The notes under the pieces: generated by a model
What the model saw: the letters and a program-made list of their open reading frames with translations, nothing else
What the model was told of the DNA's origin: nothing
Database searches by the model: none
Part shown: piece after piece, positions 32,942 to 43,783 of the stretch
Layout of the letters: every line of letters starts with the position of its first letter
Position numbering within the stretch: the stretch's first letter is position 1
DNA from: Cladosporium sp. IMV 00045
Taxonomy: Eukaryota > Ascomycota > Dothideomycetes > Cladosporiales > Cladosporiaceae
Assembly: GCA_001931905.2 (NCBI GenBank)
Contig: MSJI02000086.1
Span: 9,299-73,298, forward strand
Length of the DNA stretch: 64,000 nucleotides
Reading direction: 5' to 3'
Program-made: the position numbers and the translations under genes

Positions 32942-35900
32942 CTAAAACACCGCAAGCCGTTCCAGCGTGCCTTGCAGCGGCGCCAGCACTTCTTCCGCGC
33001 CCGACCACCGGTCACCCGCCGTCCTGACCGCCTTCGCGAGCAGAGGGTAGAGATATGGTAAATGCGCCATGTCGTCATCCTCACCATTTTTCCGCCTTGT
33101 GGCATCGGGCAGGGCGCGAGGGTGCAGCCGCAGTTTTTCGATCTGCTCAAAGCAGAAAAGCAGCTCTTCCAATTCCGAGAGCGGCTGAGGCGCGCGGCCT
33201 CGCAGCGGTTGGTCGGCGATGTACGCTCTGATGGGGATGGCGAGGCGCAAGACGAGTAGTGGCGCGACGGCTTGCGACAGTCTCTCGTACTCGGGTGTTG
33301 AAGTGGTGCTCTGGGTGCTCAGAGCGATGAGGTCGTTGAAGCAGACGTAGCTCATCTGCTCGCGCTGCGAGAAGGGCACGTTCACCCTGCCCCGGCGGAT
33401 GTTGGCGATCTTGTCGAGAGCCGCCTCTCCTTCGCCTGGGAGCTCAGTTTCCTCGACTGGGTGGATGAGCGAGGCTTGGAATAGGGACTGCGCGAAATCT
33501 GCGCGGATGCTGTTGGGGAGGTGCTCGCTTCCGAGGAAAGGGACCATGACTTGCCGCAGCTCTTTGTATGCGGCGATGTCGGAGAGCTGGTCATCGTAGA
33601 TTCGCTGGATATCCGTGTATGATTGCAAGTCGTTGGCGTTTACTATAGCACTCGAGATTTGAACAAACTCCGACCATAATGCTGTTGACTTGTCTTTGCT
33701 CAACTTTGGCGATTGCGTTCCGTCCAGAACGGCTTTTGCGATGGCGATGGCTGCTGTCGTCGCCCTTCGCCAAAGCATAGTGCCCTTGTAGTCCAGTTTC
33801 ATGGCGTATTTACGTGAGACGACGGTCTTGAGGCTACCAACACCCTGTAGAATAGCATCGTCTTGGTAGGCCTCTTCGTGCCCTGCATGGGCTGCGATGA
33901 GATTTTGCAGCCAATCTATCGACTCGCCGGCCAACGCGACGAAAGAGGGGCGACCAGACTTGATGTCTTGAGCGGTCCCGGTATGCAGCAGAATGGCAGC
34001 GGCGGCAGTCGAGATCAGGCGAGATTTGGCTCCAGGAACGTCGGTCCGCACTCCTCTCCATAGCGCCAGTGCCTTCCCTTGGAGTGGACTCATGGCGTGG
34101 ACGTCGGCGCTGTAGAAAGATGCATGCGATTTTCGCACGCATTCGAAGACGTTGTCAATGATCATGTTTGTCTGCTCTTTTGTCACGCGATCCCGCATGA
34201 GACGGTACAGCTCGTTTCCAAGATCTGTGTATGCAACGAACGCAGACTGGTTATCCTGTTTTGTAGCAGCTTGCTTTGTGTTTGGAGGAATCTGACTTGA
34301 CCAGAAGACGAACGTACGCTCGATAGGTTGTTTCCACGCCTCCGCACCGCCGTCAGCTGCACTGAAGACGGCTGTCAGATTGCGATAGATGGCTGCGGAT
34401 GTCGCGTGGTTGCCATTGGCGAGAAGGCCCTCAAGTGACACGATAAAGGTGTTCCACAGGTGCGGGAGTTGCGAGATATCTTCGATGATTTGGATGTGTT
34501 GCGCAAGGACGGCCGCAGTGCCCTCGAGCATTGTTTCTGTCATCTCTGTGATCGTTTGGCTCTCTTCAGGATCGACCTTGGATTTGTTTTCTGTTGCAGT
34601 CGCGGCGTAATCGCTCACTATACCAAACACTACAGTTTTCAGCAGCACTTCCCATGAGCCCGCGGAGAGTTGTGCGCCGTGATTCTTGCAAATGCTGCAT
34701 ATGATTTGGAACGCCGCCTTCCGAGATTCGTTCTGGCCGGATCTGACGATATCACGGAGCCTGACAAGCACAAGCAACCACTGCGCCGTGCGACTATTTG
34801 CGACTCGTGATTGCAGTTGATCTCCAAGCTTTGACGGTTCCGTCTTTTGAATATCGAGACCTTCGATCTCTGAGGTCTGCTCGTGATCGAACAATGCATC
34901 AGCAAGATTCCAAGTCATCGTGATGGTCGTCAAACTCAGATTGAGATCATCCTTTTGACCCATGAAGCGATACAGAAGCTCTACCAAGGCAGGCACGGCA
35001 GCTGGCGGCAGGAGACCGAGAAAGTCCGAGCATACAAGCTGAACCGCTGTAAATGCTTCACGGCCAAGACGAATGGACATGAAGTCATGAGAGATCTTGG
35101 CCCAGTTGACGATTGTTCCTTCGCCTTGTGCTTCCGTCGTTGCATCCTTGTCGCTATCGAACACACTGCTTATGAGAGCGAGTATTTTGTTCCATCCAGC
35201 GACGATCGATTCTCCAGAGCGTTCCAGAATGGACTTCAATGCATCCAATACCTGAGCATGGACGTCAACGTCTGCATTGGTGAGATCGCCATCTTCTGCG
35301 TAAATGCCTTCGACGACTCGTAACAGGACCGCAAACGCACGGCGTTGAATGGTCACTCGGATTTCGGCATCTTCTTCTGACACTTGGGCAATACATTCAG
35401 CGCAGAGTTTGCATAGCAAGTCGGTCGCAGCTTTGCGCGCGACTGCCGGACTGTCACTGGAGACAGCCACCTTCATGATGTCCTCAGTGAGCAAATTCCA
35501 TCCGCTCTCCTCGGGCTCGTTCGTTACAAATCGCGACACATTCAGTGCAGCGAGGTTCCCAAGCTTGGGTATAATGAACTGGTAGTCGCGCGATTGCATT
35601 TCGGCAAGGGTACTCGGTCCCGGCAGTCCAGAAGCCTTTCTGCGCTCAAGAATGGGAGTGCTTGGCGGAGAGAAATGTTCAACCTGCGGTGACAATGCGG
35701 CCGTGGGTATTCTACCTCGGAGTAGACGACAAAACGTTTCAAGTATGTTGATGAATGCATCGTTTGGGTAATCCGACGTACTCTCCAGTAATCTCGACGC
35801 AGCCGCTTCGACGGCCGAGACTTCTGAGCTGAAAGCGTGAAGCGCAGATGGCGATTCATTGTCTCTTGATTGAGGAATTTGTCCACGAGCAAGTTGCTGA

Positions 35901-37990
35901 GGTGGCGCAGAACTCAATACCATGTCGGCCTGTTTCAATACATCGATGACCACTCTGAAAGCCGGCCCAAGTGTTGGGCCCAGGGCAATCGCAAGGTTGA
36001 GAAGCGCCCTCAAACAAAGAAGGTTGCGGATAGTCAAGGTCGGCCTCGATGGCTCAAGCGAAGAGCGACGATCTCGTTCTGTCGAGGCTGCCGAATTCTG
36101 GCTCACGAAGCTATCCACACTTAGCAAGTGCCTGGGATTTGAGAACACCCTTGGACTCTCAACGCTAGGAGATCGAATAGGCTCTACGGTAGAAGCACTG
36201 AGGACGTGCGGTGGTACCGCAGCCTTGCCCAGAGTAGTCATCAATGCATCCCGAGGCGTGCTCAGTCTAAGTAGGCCGGCAACCTGAGCGAACCGTTGAT
36301 ACGCTTTGATAAGGCTGCGGTAGTATTGATCATCAAGTGCAGCATTGAGGAACGTAGAAGATGTTGCAAGCACAGCTGGCCAGCACGATTCTATCAGACT
36401 GGCCACTGCTTTGATCCTGGGCTGCGAAGGGCTCTCGACTTCTAGAGGGTTCAGAGGCACAGCTCGCTTCCGAAAGGACTGGGATCTTTCTGTGCGTGTC
36501 TGAGAATCGCCCTCATTGAAATGTGACCTCGCTTCCTTCATTGACTTGGCCTTGGATTTCTCGTGCTGCACGGTAAATGGAAGCACGACCTTGGCGAGAT
36601 TGTCCGACAAGCTGTTCAAGCACTCCAGTACCAGACTATAAGCATAGGTTTCTGGAACAGCAGGAGGTTCGTTCTTGTCCAACTGATCAATGCAAGGCGA
36701 TCGCGGTACACTCCACTGTGAGCTAATACCAGGAACGCCTGCCTCGGCAACGCCGAATGCTGAACTTATGACTCCAGCCATGCCACCTGCGGACTCGAAT
36801 GCCAGTTGCTCCGAAGTCTCATCTCTCTGCGAAATTGGACCGGTCGGTATAGTTGACTGCTGACCAAGACCAATCGCTGCTGGCTTTTCCGTAGATAGAC
36901 GAACAAAGGCCGACATGATATCCTGGACAATTGGCTTCCCATCTTTTGCAGAATCAAATGCCATAGCCGCTGTGACAACCAAATTGGAATCTTCGAAAAA
37001 GTTACGGAGAACTTCTAGGAAGAGGCTACGTTTCCAATTCTGTGACACGTCAGGCTCGAGACCATGAGCGAGCAAGCCTAACGCGATTTCACACTCCGGC
37101 ACGAATTCGTTGAAGTGGCGTGTCAATATGAGATCGACTACTCGCATACAGCGAACGGTTACAGGGAAGCTGAGTTTCTCAGAGAGCGCTTGTGTTACAA
37201 AAGGCATGACGTTTGATCGCACAATGCTGCTGAACTCGGCATGTTTGTTGATGAGGCTTGGATTGGCGTCGATGCAGGAGAAGACAAGCTCCAGGCTGGC
37301 TTCTCTAGACAGAGACGCTAGGTCAACGAACTTTGCTTTGCGGTCCTCGACTGCAAGTGCAAGGTCACGGAAGATTCGGTAGGCATCGTAGGCTGCTGGC
37401 CTGATCGCGATCGGACCATCGTCGCCTGGGATCTCTGCAACTGGTGCGATGTCTTTCGCCCTTGCGTCCTCAGTGGCGACTCTTTCAAAGACAGTAGTGA
37501 CCAACTGTTGCAGGGTCGCAGCAGCAACGCCACTGACCGTTTGGACTTTCGCTGCTTGTAGCGCAGCGCACACTTGGAGAGCACCACCTAGCAGGTCCTC
37601 CCTCAGATCGTCCGCATAGTTCTGAACCAGAGAGGGCAATGCTTGCAAGACCTTCAATTGCACATCCAGACCAAGATCTGTACACGCCTGGAAGGCTTCC
37701 ACAGCTTCACCCAGTCGACTTTTTGGAAGTCCTTTGGAGATGACAAGACGCTGCAGGCATGTCACACCACTCCCAGCAAGCTTCGGTGCGCGAGTTCTAC
37801 AGGCAATCAAGAACGGTTCGATGAAGTCTGGTCGGCGACTTAGATCCGCGGCAAGCTGGTTCTCAGAGGTCACCGAAAGTGACTTGAGCTCTTGTAATGA
37901 TTTCTCGGCAGCATGGCGTAGTTCGGTTTGTTTTCGTTTAGCTTCCGAGATCAGAGTCGATAGTTCGTTCGCCAGGAGTGTAGCGCTCAT
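32942..37990 (-). CDS. MON2: Mon2, Arf-GEF-like Golgi/endosome trafficking scaffold
   Basis: Single exon of 1682 aa, the usual length for Mon2/Ysl2. The N-terminus (MSATLLANELSTLISEAKRKQTELRHAAEKS) is the DCB region shared with large Sec7-type Arf GEFs; a HUS-like segment follows, and the rest is helical HEAT-type repeat. No Sec7 catalytic domain is present, as expected: Mon2 is a GEF-related scaffold that works with Dop1 and the flippase Neo1 in endosome-to-Golgi traffic. The C-terminal 150 residues contain the conserved LxxELEELLFCFEQIEKLRLHP region. ATG 37990 starts the DCB and is 462 bp from the divergent SEM1 gene. No second copy appears in the window; if block B is a homeologous contig, one should follow beyond 64,000. 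Confidence 0.88.
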   Translation of the reverse strand: MSATLLANELSTLISEAKRKQTELRHAAEKSLQELKSLSVTSENQLAADLSRRPDFIEPFLIACRTRAPKLAGSGVTCLQRLVISKGLPKSRLGEAVEAFQACTDLGLDVQLKVLQALPSLVQNYADDLREDLLGGALQVCAALQAAKVQTVSGVAAATLQQLVTTVFERVATEDARAKDIAPVAEIPGDDGPIAIRPAAYDAYRIFRDLALAVEDRKAKFVDLASLSREASLELVFSCIDANPSLINKHAEFSSIVRSNVMPFVTQALSEKLSFPVTVRCMRVVDLILTRHFNEFVPECEIALGLLAHGLEPDVSQNWKRSLFLEVLRNFFEDSNLVVTAAMAFDSAKDGKPIVQDIMSAFVRLSTEKPAAIGLGQQSTIPTGPISQRDETSEQLAFESAGGMAGVISSAFGVAEAGVPGISSQWSVPRSPCIDQLDKNEPPAVPETYAYSLVLECLNSLSDNLAKVVLPFTVQHEKSKAKSMKEARSHFNEGDSQTRTERSQSFRKRAVPLNPLEVESPSQPRIKAVASLIESCWPAVLATSSTFLNAALDDQYYRSLIKAYQRFAQVAGLLRLSTPRDALMTTLGKAAVPPHVLSASTVEPIRSPSVESPRVFSNPRHLLSVDSFVSQNSAASTERDRRSSLEPSRPTLTIRNLLCLRALLNLAIALGPTLGPAFRVVIDVLKQADMVLSSAPPQQLARGQIPQSRDNESPSALHAFSSEVSAVEAAASRLLESTSDYPNDAFINILETFCRLLRGRIPTAALSPQVEHFSPPSTPILERRKASGLPGPSTLAEMQSRDYQFIIPKLGNLAALNVSRFVTNEPEESGWNLLTEDIMKVAVSSDSPAVARKAATDLLCKLCAECIAQVSEEDAEIRVTIQRRAFAVLLRVVEGIYAEDGDLTNADVDVHAQVLDALKSILERSGESIVAGWNKILALISSVFDSDKDATTEAQGEGTIVNWAKISHDFMSIRLGREAFTAVQLVCSDFLGLLPPAAVPALVELLYRFMGQKDDLNLSLTTITMTWNLADALFDHEQTSEIEGLDIQKTEPSKLGDQLQSRVANSRTAQWLLVLVRLRDIVRSGQNESRKAAFQIICSICKNHGAQLSAGSWEVLLKTVVFGIVSDYAATATENKSKVDPEESQTITEMTETMLEGTAAVLAQHIQIIEDISQLPHLWNTFIVSLEGLLANGNHATSAAIYRNLTAVFSAADGGAEAWKQPIERTFVFWSSQIPPNTKQAATKQDNQSAFVAYTDLGNELYRLMRDRVTKEQTNMIIDNVFECVRKSHASFYSADVHAMSPLQGKALALWRGVRTDVPGAKSRLISTAAAAILLHTGTAQDIKSGRPSFVALAGESIDWLQNLIAAHAGHEEAYQDDAILQGVGSLKTVVSRKYAMKLDYKGTMLWRRATTAAIAIAKAVLDGTQSPKLSKDKSTALWSEFVQISSAIVNANDLQSYTDIQRIYDDQLSDIAAYKELRQVMVPFLGSEHLPNSIRADFAQSLFQASLIHPVEETELPGEGEAALDKIANIRRGRVNVPFSQREQMSYVCFNDLIALSTQSTTSTPEYERLSQAVAPLLVLRLAIPIRAYIADQPLRGRAPQPLSELEELLFCFEQIEKLRLHPRALPDATRRKNGEDDDMAHLPYLYPLLAKAVRTAGDRWSGAEEVLAPLQGTLERLAVF

Positions 37991-38452
37991 TGTGCGCTTC
38001 TTGTTTGACTACACTCTACAACGTGTAGGGAGTCTATCGAGCCATGTCCAGGGATGAGATGTTGTAACCGACAAAAAAGCAACGTGGCCTGTGGAGGTGT
38101 CTTTCAGGCCAGCAGTCCGTTTGAAGCTTCTTGACACTTCTGACATGTATTCCTCGACAGTCACTATTCTCAAGAAAGTATGTTTCTGCCTGACTTTAAT
38201 ACTTGATACTTGGAGTGAAGCAAGGTGGCTCTCAAGCACGGTCCCACAGGGCAAACAGCCGGCCAAGAGCGCCCCGAGTCGCGCTTGCAGCTGCTGGCGG
38301 CGGGTAACGTCTCGAGCTCACATCATCATCATCAACATCATTGTCAACCACCACTGATCCCACAACCACCAACAAACCCATCTGCAAACCTTGCTCAGCA
38401 AAAACACACCAGACCAAGATCCACAAACCAAGCCCCACACAACACATCAACC
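37991..38452. promoter_or_regulatory. Divergent MON2/SEM1 upstream region
   Basis: 462 bp. It contains a short CAT-trinucleotide-rich stretch near 38,320 and an A/C-rich leader before SEM1. No gene seen. Confidence 0.5.
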
Positions 38453-38826
38453 ATGTCCGGCGCAGCGCAAGGCAGCCAGAACACAACCAAAGCCCTCGCC
38501 TCCGACTCAAAAGACACCAGCCAACCGCTGCAACCGCAAAAGCCCGGCGCACAGCTCGAGGAGGACGATGAGTTCGAGGACTTTCCCGTAGAAGGTACGT
38601 ACACCAAAGACCAGAGTGCTTTCGCTCGAATCGCAAACGGGATGACGGACCAGAGAACTAACGCACGAGTTTGCGAGCAGATTGGACCAAGGAGGAAGAA
38701 GTCGGTGCGCAAACGGCCGCCACGCACTTGTGGGAGGAGAGCTGGGATGACGACGACACGAGCGACGATTTCTCCGTGCAGCTGAAAGCCGAGCTGGAGA
38801 AGGCTGGCGCGCAGAAGAAGAGCTGA
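38453..38826 (+). CDS. SEM1: Sem1/Dss1, 26S proteasome lid and TREX-2 subunit
   Basis: Two exons, 38453-38594 and 38681-38826; the 86-nt intron has GTACGT, an ACTAAC branch site and GAGCAG. The product is 95 aa. It is a very acidic intrinsically disordered protein with the two Sem1 binding patches: [15 protein letters not shown] (spanning the splice site) and [17 protein letters not shown], then a C-terminal helix [10 protein letters not shown]. Sem1 stabilises the proteasome lid and also takes part in TREX-2 mRNA export and Brca2-type repair complexes. The N-terminal 33-residue Ser/Gln extension is longer than in yeast, as is common in filamentous fungi. Confidence 0.93.
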
Positions 38827-39139
38827 GTGCGCTGGTTTCAATTTTGAGCGCGCTGTTCACGAACTATGACATGAGGCATTTTCCATGCACGACGGAATCA
38901 ACATCAATAGAAACTACATGAGGCTGGGGAGGGAGTATGGGAGTGAAGGGCCTACTACGCATTAGCATGGCGTCAGGCGCATGGGACAATCTGCCGCAAG
39001 CACGGGCAAGGAAGTAAAAGAGAGGACAAGAAGCACAAAAACATTAGGTTTACGACTATGGAAGAATCAGAGGCAATGTGATTTTGCAACCACAGATCTC
39101 GTGCGCCAGACTGCCGTGGGCAACTCTTCTTGAGATCTC
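38827..39139. other. Intergenic region between SEM1 and TRS65
   Basis: 313 bp between convergent stops; both 3' UTRs. Nothing else seen. Confidence 0.45.
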
Positions 39140-40815
39140 TCATTCCTCGAGCGCCACCACGTCTGGCAGCTCGGCAATGTCAAACGTCTGCCTCGACTCC
39201 AAATCTATGACCCTTATTGTCCCAAACCCCAGCACGCCCGCGCCAGTGGTGTGATACTTTAGGCTCGTCTCGAAGCACGCTCCCGCCGTGACGGGTCCAA
39301 TGCGGACATCGGGAGTCAAAGTGAGCACTCTGTGCTGCTCTGCCGCTTCCTGCAACGTGATGTCATGTGTGGTATTTGCTGTGACCGCAGTGTCGTTCGA
39401 GCCCAAGCGCTTTTCGAATCGTGGTTTAATCGTCGATGTTGCCGAGCCCCTTCGCTGTGCCGTGACGAGGGCGAACCTTCTGCTTCGGTTGCTCTTGTTG
39501 ACGCACTGGACCTGAATTTCGACGTCGGAGCCTTGAATCGCTGTAGGCGGTGCTGTGAAAGTAAAGATGATTTCTCCGTCCTTGCTCGAGTGATGTGAAA
39601 TCTCGTGGAGGGATGGCCTGGAGCTGCTTTGCGAGGCCATGCGCCTGTGTGCGGAGTACGTGGCGCTCAAAGGTCGCGACCATTTGTAGGATGTTGGTTT
39701 GCTGCTGTGGGACATGTCGACCTGAGCCTGCCATTGTGTCTCGACGTCGACGCGGGAATGCTCGTCAAGCGAAGCGGTTGCTTGCAAAGAGACTAAGGCT
39801 AGATCCATGGCCTTCGTCGATGCACTCGCATTGTGGGCTTGCTTCTCAATCCGGTACAGTAAGATTACTTCATCGCCAGGCTGCGCGCGCTGTGGCCATA
39901 CGGTTTCGTTGAAGCTCTGGACTGCTGTGTCTGGCATTTCAAAGCGGACGTCTTTGATGAGTAGGTCATTCGTGATGAGCGGAGATACCTCCACGTGCAG
40001 GCTTGCGATTACTGCGTCGGCCATGGACGAGTACCCCAGCCGCATGAAGAACGCAGGCACAGCAGGGAAAGCTCTCTTGGTAGCGCCTCTTAATGGCCTA
40101 GCTACTTCCTCTAGCTGCGCGGCCGACGGGGATACTTTGGTAACCCTAGTCTCAGAAACACTGATCTGATCTCCTGAGGAAGCCAAGGCAGGGTCATGGC
40201 GCAGCGATTCGAGAACGTTTGCCGGTAAAGGCTCGAAACTAGGAAGGTATTGCTTCTCTGGTTCTGAAGCGGTGGTGGACGAGCCATTCTTCAGGTTCAA
40301 ATTGGCAGTGAAATAGATAGCTGGTCGCTGTAATCGTGCTCGGGGTCTGACCAGATGCAAAATTGGTTTCCAAACAACATATGTGTAGTCGCCCAGAGAC
40401 ACCAGATCCACATTGCTCGTGGCGGCGGACCTCATAGATGCAATGTCATGCTTTCCCGAGGTTGCAATTGAGCTTCCGGGTCCATCTGGCACAGCGTTCG
40501 TTGCGTGGGCAGAGATGGTGAGTTCGAGATGTAAGAGAAGCGTCTGGATCGCATCCTCTGTGATGGCTGTTCGTAGTACTATTTGAAAGTTGCTTTTTTC
40601 GTCTGTACAAAACATGTTAGATCTCCACTTGCGCAATTTGAATGGGAGCCATGTGACCGACCAAAGAATAGATGTTTCCTCGTAGGTGCCCTTTTGATCT
40701 CTTCTGGCTTGCCGTCCCGTAACGCAGCTACGGCATCAAAACCATTGGTGCTTGGCAAAAGGACTTCCAGATATGCGCCTTTTGACAATGCTTCAAACTC
40801 GTCCTTGTAAGTCAT
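39140..40815 (-). CDS. TRS65: TRAPPII-specific subunit Trs65
   Basis: Two exons, 40662-40815 and 39140-40602, giving 538 aa. The 59-nt intron has the weak donor GTCGGT, a TCTAAC branch site and TACAG, and joins HLFF to DEKSNFQIVLRT, the conserved N-terminal block of the family. The C-terminus is a set of immunoglobulin-like beta domains ending GVLGFGTIRVIDLESRQTFDIAELPDVVALEE, the most conserved Trs65 region. Trs65 is a peripheral, fungal-type subunit of the TRAPPII Rab GEF that activates Ypt31/32 at the late Golgi and helps TRAPPII dimerise. MON2 nearby acts in a related pathway, but linkage is probably accidental. Confidence 0.8.
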
Positions 40816-42449
40816 ATTCGTGTTGGTGTGATGCCTAGTTCATTGATACCTTATGGTCTTCAAACCATTGGATGAGAGGTGCTACATTGGCTCGTTAGGA
40901 GGGCGTTCAACTTGGAGCCGGGCGGTGCCGAGACAAGCCCGATAACCATGTCACGATATATTCAGGATCTCCCTTGAAGTCACTTTGTTTCAAGGTTATA
41001 TATAATCTTATCATGCTATGTTCGACTTCAAGATACAAACGTCCTCCTATTTGCATGCAGTATTTCAGTCACATGTCTGGATTTGTCGCATACCGTACGA
41101 ACGCCTCATCCCCCTTTTCTTCGCAAGCCATAGATAGAGATTGCCGAGACTACTGTGCTCATCATGCTCGTAAAGCATGCTTTATAGGGGCCAGTGCCTT
41201 GGAATATTTGGAATATTTCTAGTGTGTTATATTTCTCAAAGGCGATCTGTCCTAGCAATAGCCGCATACCCGCGTGCAGCACGCGCAATCGTGCTAGAAG
41301 TGGCTTTCTTATATAAAAGTGACTTGGTGAAATTGCAAACCTACATTCGAATTATTTCTCGATATGAAACCCTCGAACTCAGATCAGGACAATGCGTAGG
41401 CTTTTGGCCCCTGGTTAGGTGCAACCACAGCGTTTCAGGACCGACACATCATGAGTTTGAGTTGGGGTGACACCGTGACAGCCAGCGGTGAAGTCAAAAC
41501 CAAAGGTTCAAACACACTTTGCGGTGACCGTGATTGTGATGATCCAGACCCACCATTCGTACTTTCGCCAAACGGGACCATCTCCTACAACCCAGCTAGC
41601 CGCCGAATATGTGGCCGAAGAACCAACTTGGCAAATTTGATCGCTGCTGCGGCCTTCGGGCACCGACAGCATTCGTCATGTTTTCCCTTTGCGCAGACGA
41701 ACAATGCGCTCTGTTATTGCTGCCAGCAAAGGTTGAGAAACAGCACAGCATCTGCGTGTCCGCCACACATAGGCCGAAGCGCCACATCATTATGCCACCG
41801 AGGCCCCTCCGCAAAAACGCATTCTCCGGGTGTGCAGACCACGTGGTGGGTCCAAGCCAAAACGGTCACCCCAGCGCGCGCTACCCATCCAAACGATTGC
41901 AGTACCAAGATAGCGGGAGCCATGTCAAGGAACGACTTTAGTGTCACGATTGGATAGGCGATCCAAATGGGCCGGCATCATTTTCTGGCGCCTAATGCGA
42001 ACCAGATGGCGCGATGCTACAGGGTCGTCGAATTGGGCGGCCGGCTGATTGACAGTGCTAAGACCTTGGGAATCCATCTTCCAACTCATCCTTGCTCGGC
42101 GGAGGCGTCATTTTCCCTGCCTCTTCTGCCCCGCGAGGAGAGGGTCGACTGATGGGACGAGATCTCACTCAGCATCAGGAGGGTGTCAGGCGTGCAAGTA
42201 CCTGACGCCAAGTTGACACGAGAGCGTCGCACCGCTGTCGAAGGAAGGGCATAGGGCTGTGTCGTCTCAGAGTAATAGGATCTTTGGTAATCCGGAAACA
42301 CTCGGACTGTGTTGAATAATGAGGCGCGCGCGCCGGACGTAGCAAATGGTCGAGTAGGACTTTGCCGGGACGGTGCTCCTTGTCAGTGCCTGTCTCTTAG
42401 CGGCTCGTCTCTCCACTCCGCCTCCACAGATACAAGAGTACACGGAGAG
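40816..42449. other. Gene-poor end of the first contig, TRS65 upstream region
   Basis: 1.63 kb from the TRS65 start to the assembly gap. Its longest ATG-started ORF (41,451-41,957, 168 codons) shows no motif or coding-like repeat pattern. No similarity to the sequence upstream of EKI1 in block A is visible at the gap edge. It could hold the TRS65 promoter and the promoter of a gene lost in the gap. Confidence 0.4.
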
Positions 42450-42469
42450 NNNNNNNNNNNNNNNNNNNN
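42450..42469. other. Assembly gap, 20 N
   Basis: Run of exactly 20 unknown bases. Block B homology begins at the very next base. A fixed-length N run usually marks a scaffolding join of unknown true size. Confidence 0.95.
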
Positions 42470-42505
42470 TACTCTACCGCCCTCCCTGCGGAGGAATCGC
42501 CCTAG

Positions 42506-43783
42506 ATGTCTACAACTACTCCTGAAGCAGCTGCCGTTGGCCGCATCGACTCGCCCGTCGGCAGCCTGCACTCCATCCCATACATCCCTCTCTGCTACGA
42601 GAACGAAGACTCAGACGCCTCGGCCTTGAGACTCGTCCAGGCGTACGACCAAGATTGGAAGGACAGCAATGGCAAGATCAAATTCAAGCGTTTCACAGAG
42701 GGCATCACCAACACCCTCACAAAGGCGACCATTGAGTTTCCCGACAATACCCCTTCCGAGGTAGACCGCAACGCCATTCTCATAAGAGCATATGGCAAGG
42801 GAACAGACGTCTTGATCGACAGGCAGCGAGAGCTCAACGCACACACTTTGCTGGCCAGCAGGGGTCTGGCACCGGCTCTTCTGGCGCGCTTCGAGAACGG
42901 CCTGTTGTACAGATACGTCGAAGGAGACGTATGCTCTCCAGAAGACCTGAGGAAATCCGAGGTCTACCAACAAGTGGCCGCTCGCTTGGGAGAATGGCAC
43001 GGCGGCCTGCCGCTCTCTGCTATCAGCTCGATTCCCCACGTCAATGGGACATCACCAGGACAGAAGAACACCCAGACCGCAGAGCAACTGCCCGAACCCA
43101 TCCCAAACACATGGACAGTGATCTCGCAATGGATCGACGCCCTCCCCACAGACACCCCAGAACAGACTCAAAAGAGAGACAACCTCCGGACGGAGTTCCA
43201 ATCCATCGTCGCCAACTTCTCCAACGTGCCCGGCCTCTTCGGTAAATCCTACGTCTTCTCGCACTGCGACCTCCTCTCCGGCAACGTAATCGTCCAACGA
43301 CCCTGCGGCACCCCTCAAGACTCCAACGTCTCCCACCCAGTCGCCTTCATCGACTACGAATACACCACGCCCTCGCCCGCCGCCTTCGACATCGCCAACC
43401 ACTTCGCCGAATGGGCGGGTTTCGACTGCGACCACGCGGCGGTCCCCACCAAGTCCCAGCGCCGCGACTTCATCCGCCACTACGTCGCCAGCTTCTACGA
43501 CCACTGCATCTCCGACACGGACAGCATGGCCATGGAAATCGACCTGCGCGCCGCCATCGACCAGGTCTACGACCAGGTCGATGCTTTTCGCGGCATCCCG
43601 GGCTTTTACTGGGGCGTTTGGTCGCTCATCCAGGCGACTATATCCAATATCGACTTTGATTATACGTCGTATGCGGAGATTCGCCTGGGTGAGTATTGGG
43701 CTTGGAAGGCGGAGACGGATGGGTCGAGGAAGGAGAGGGGGGTCGAGATGCCTTTGCGCGAGAAGCGGTGGGCGGAGGAGTGA
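42506..43783 (+). CDS. EKI1: Ethanolamine kinase (block B copy)
   Basis: Single exon, 425 aa, same length as the block A enzyme. All kinase motifs (HCDLLSGN, IDYEY) are intact. The 11 substitutions I count are Pro36Ser, Gln77Glu and scattered conservative changes, the last three near the C-terminus. Only 36 bp of leader precede the start before the assembly gap, so its own promoter is not in this window. Confidence 0.9.
   Translation: MSTTTPEAAAVGRIDSPVGSLHSIPYIPLCYENEDSDASALRLVQAYDQDWKDSNGKIKFKRFTEGITNTLTKATIEFPDNTPSEVDRNAILIRAYGKGTDVLIDRQRELNAHTLLASRGLAPALLARFENGLLYRYVEGDVCSPEDLRKSEVYQQVAARLGEWHGGLPLSAISSIPHVNGTSPGQKNTQTAEQLPEPIPNTWTVISQWIDALPTDTPEQTQKRDNLRTEFQSIVANFSNVPGLFGKSYVFSHCDLLSGNVIVQRPCGTPQDSNVSHPVAFIDYEYTTPSPAAFDIANHFAEWAGFDCDHAAVPTKSQRRDFIRHYVASFYDHCISDTDSMAMEIDLRAAIDQVYDQVDAFRGIPGFYWGVWSLIQATISNIDFDYTSYAEIRLGEYWAWKAETDGSRKERGVEMPLREKRWAEE

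Noticed and set aside
41451..41957. 168-codon ORF before the gap
   Set aside because: Has an ATG but no domain, no regular codon pattern and no second copy to test; treated as chance-open.
42380..42400. CTGTCTCTTA near the contig end, like the start of a transposase sequencing adaptor
   Set aside because: Only 10 bases match and the sequence then departs; chance match.
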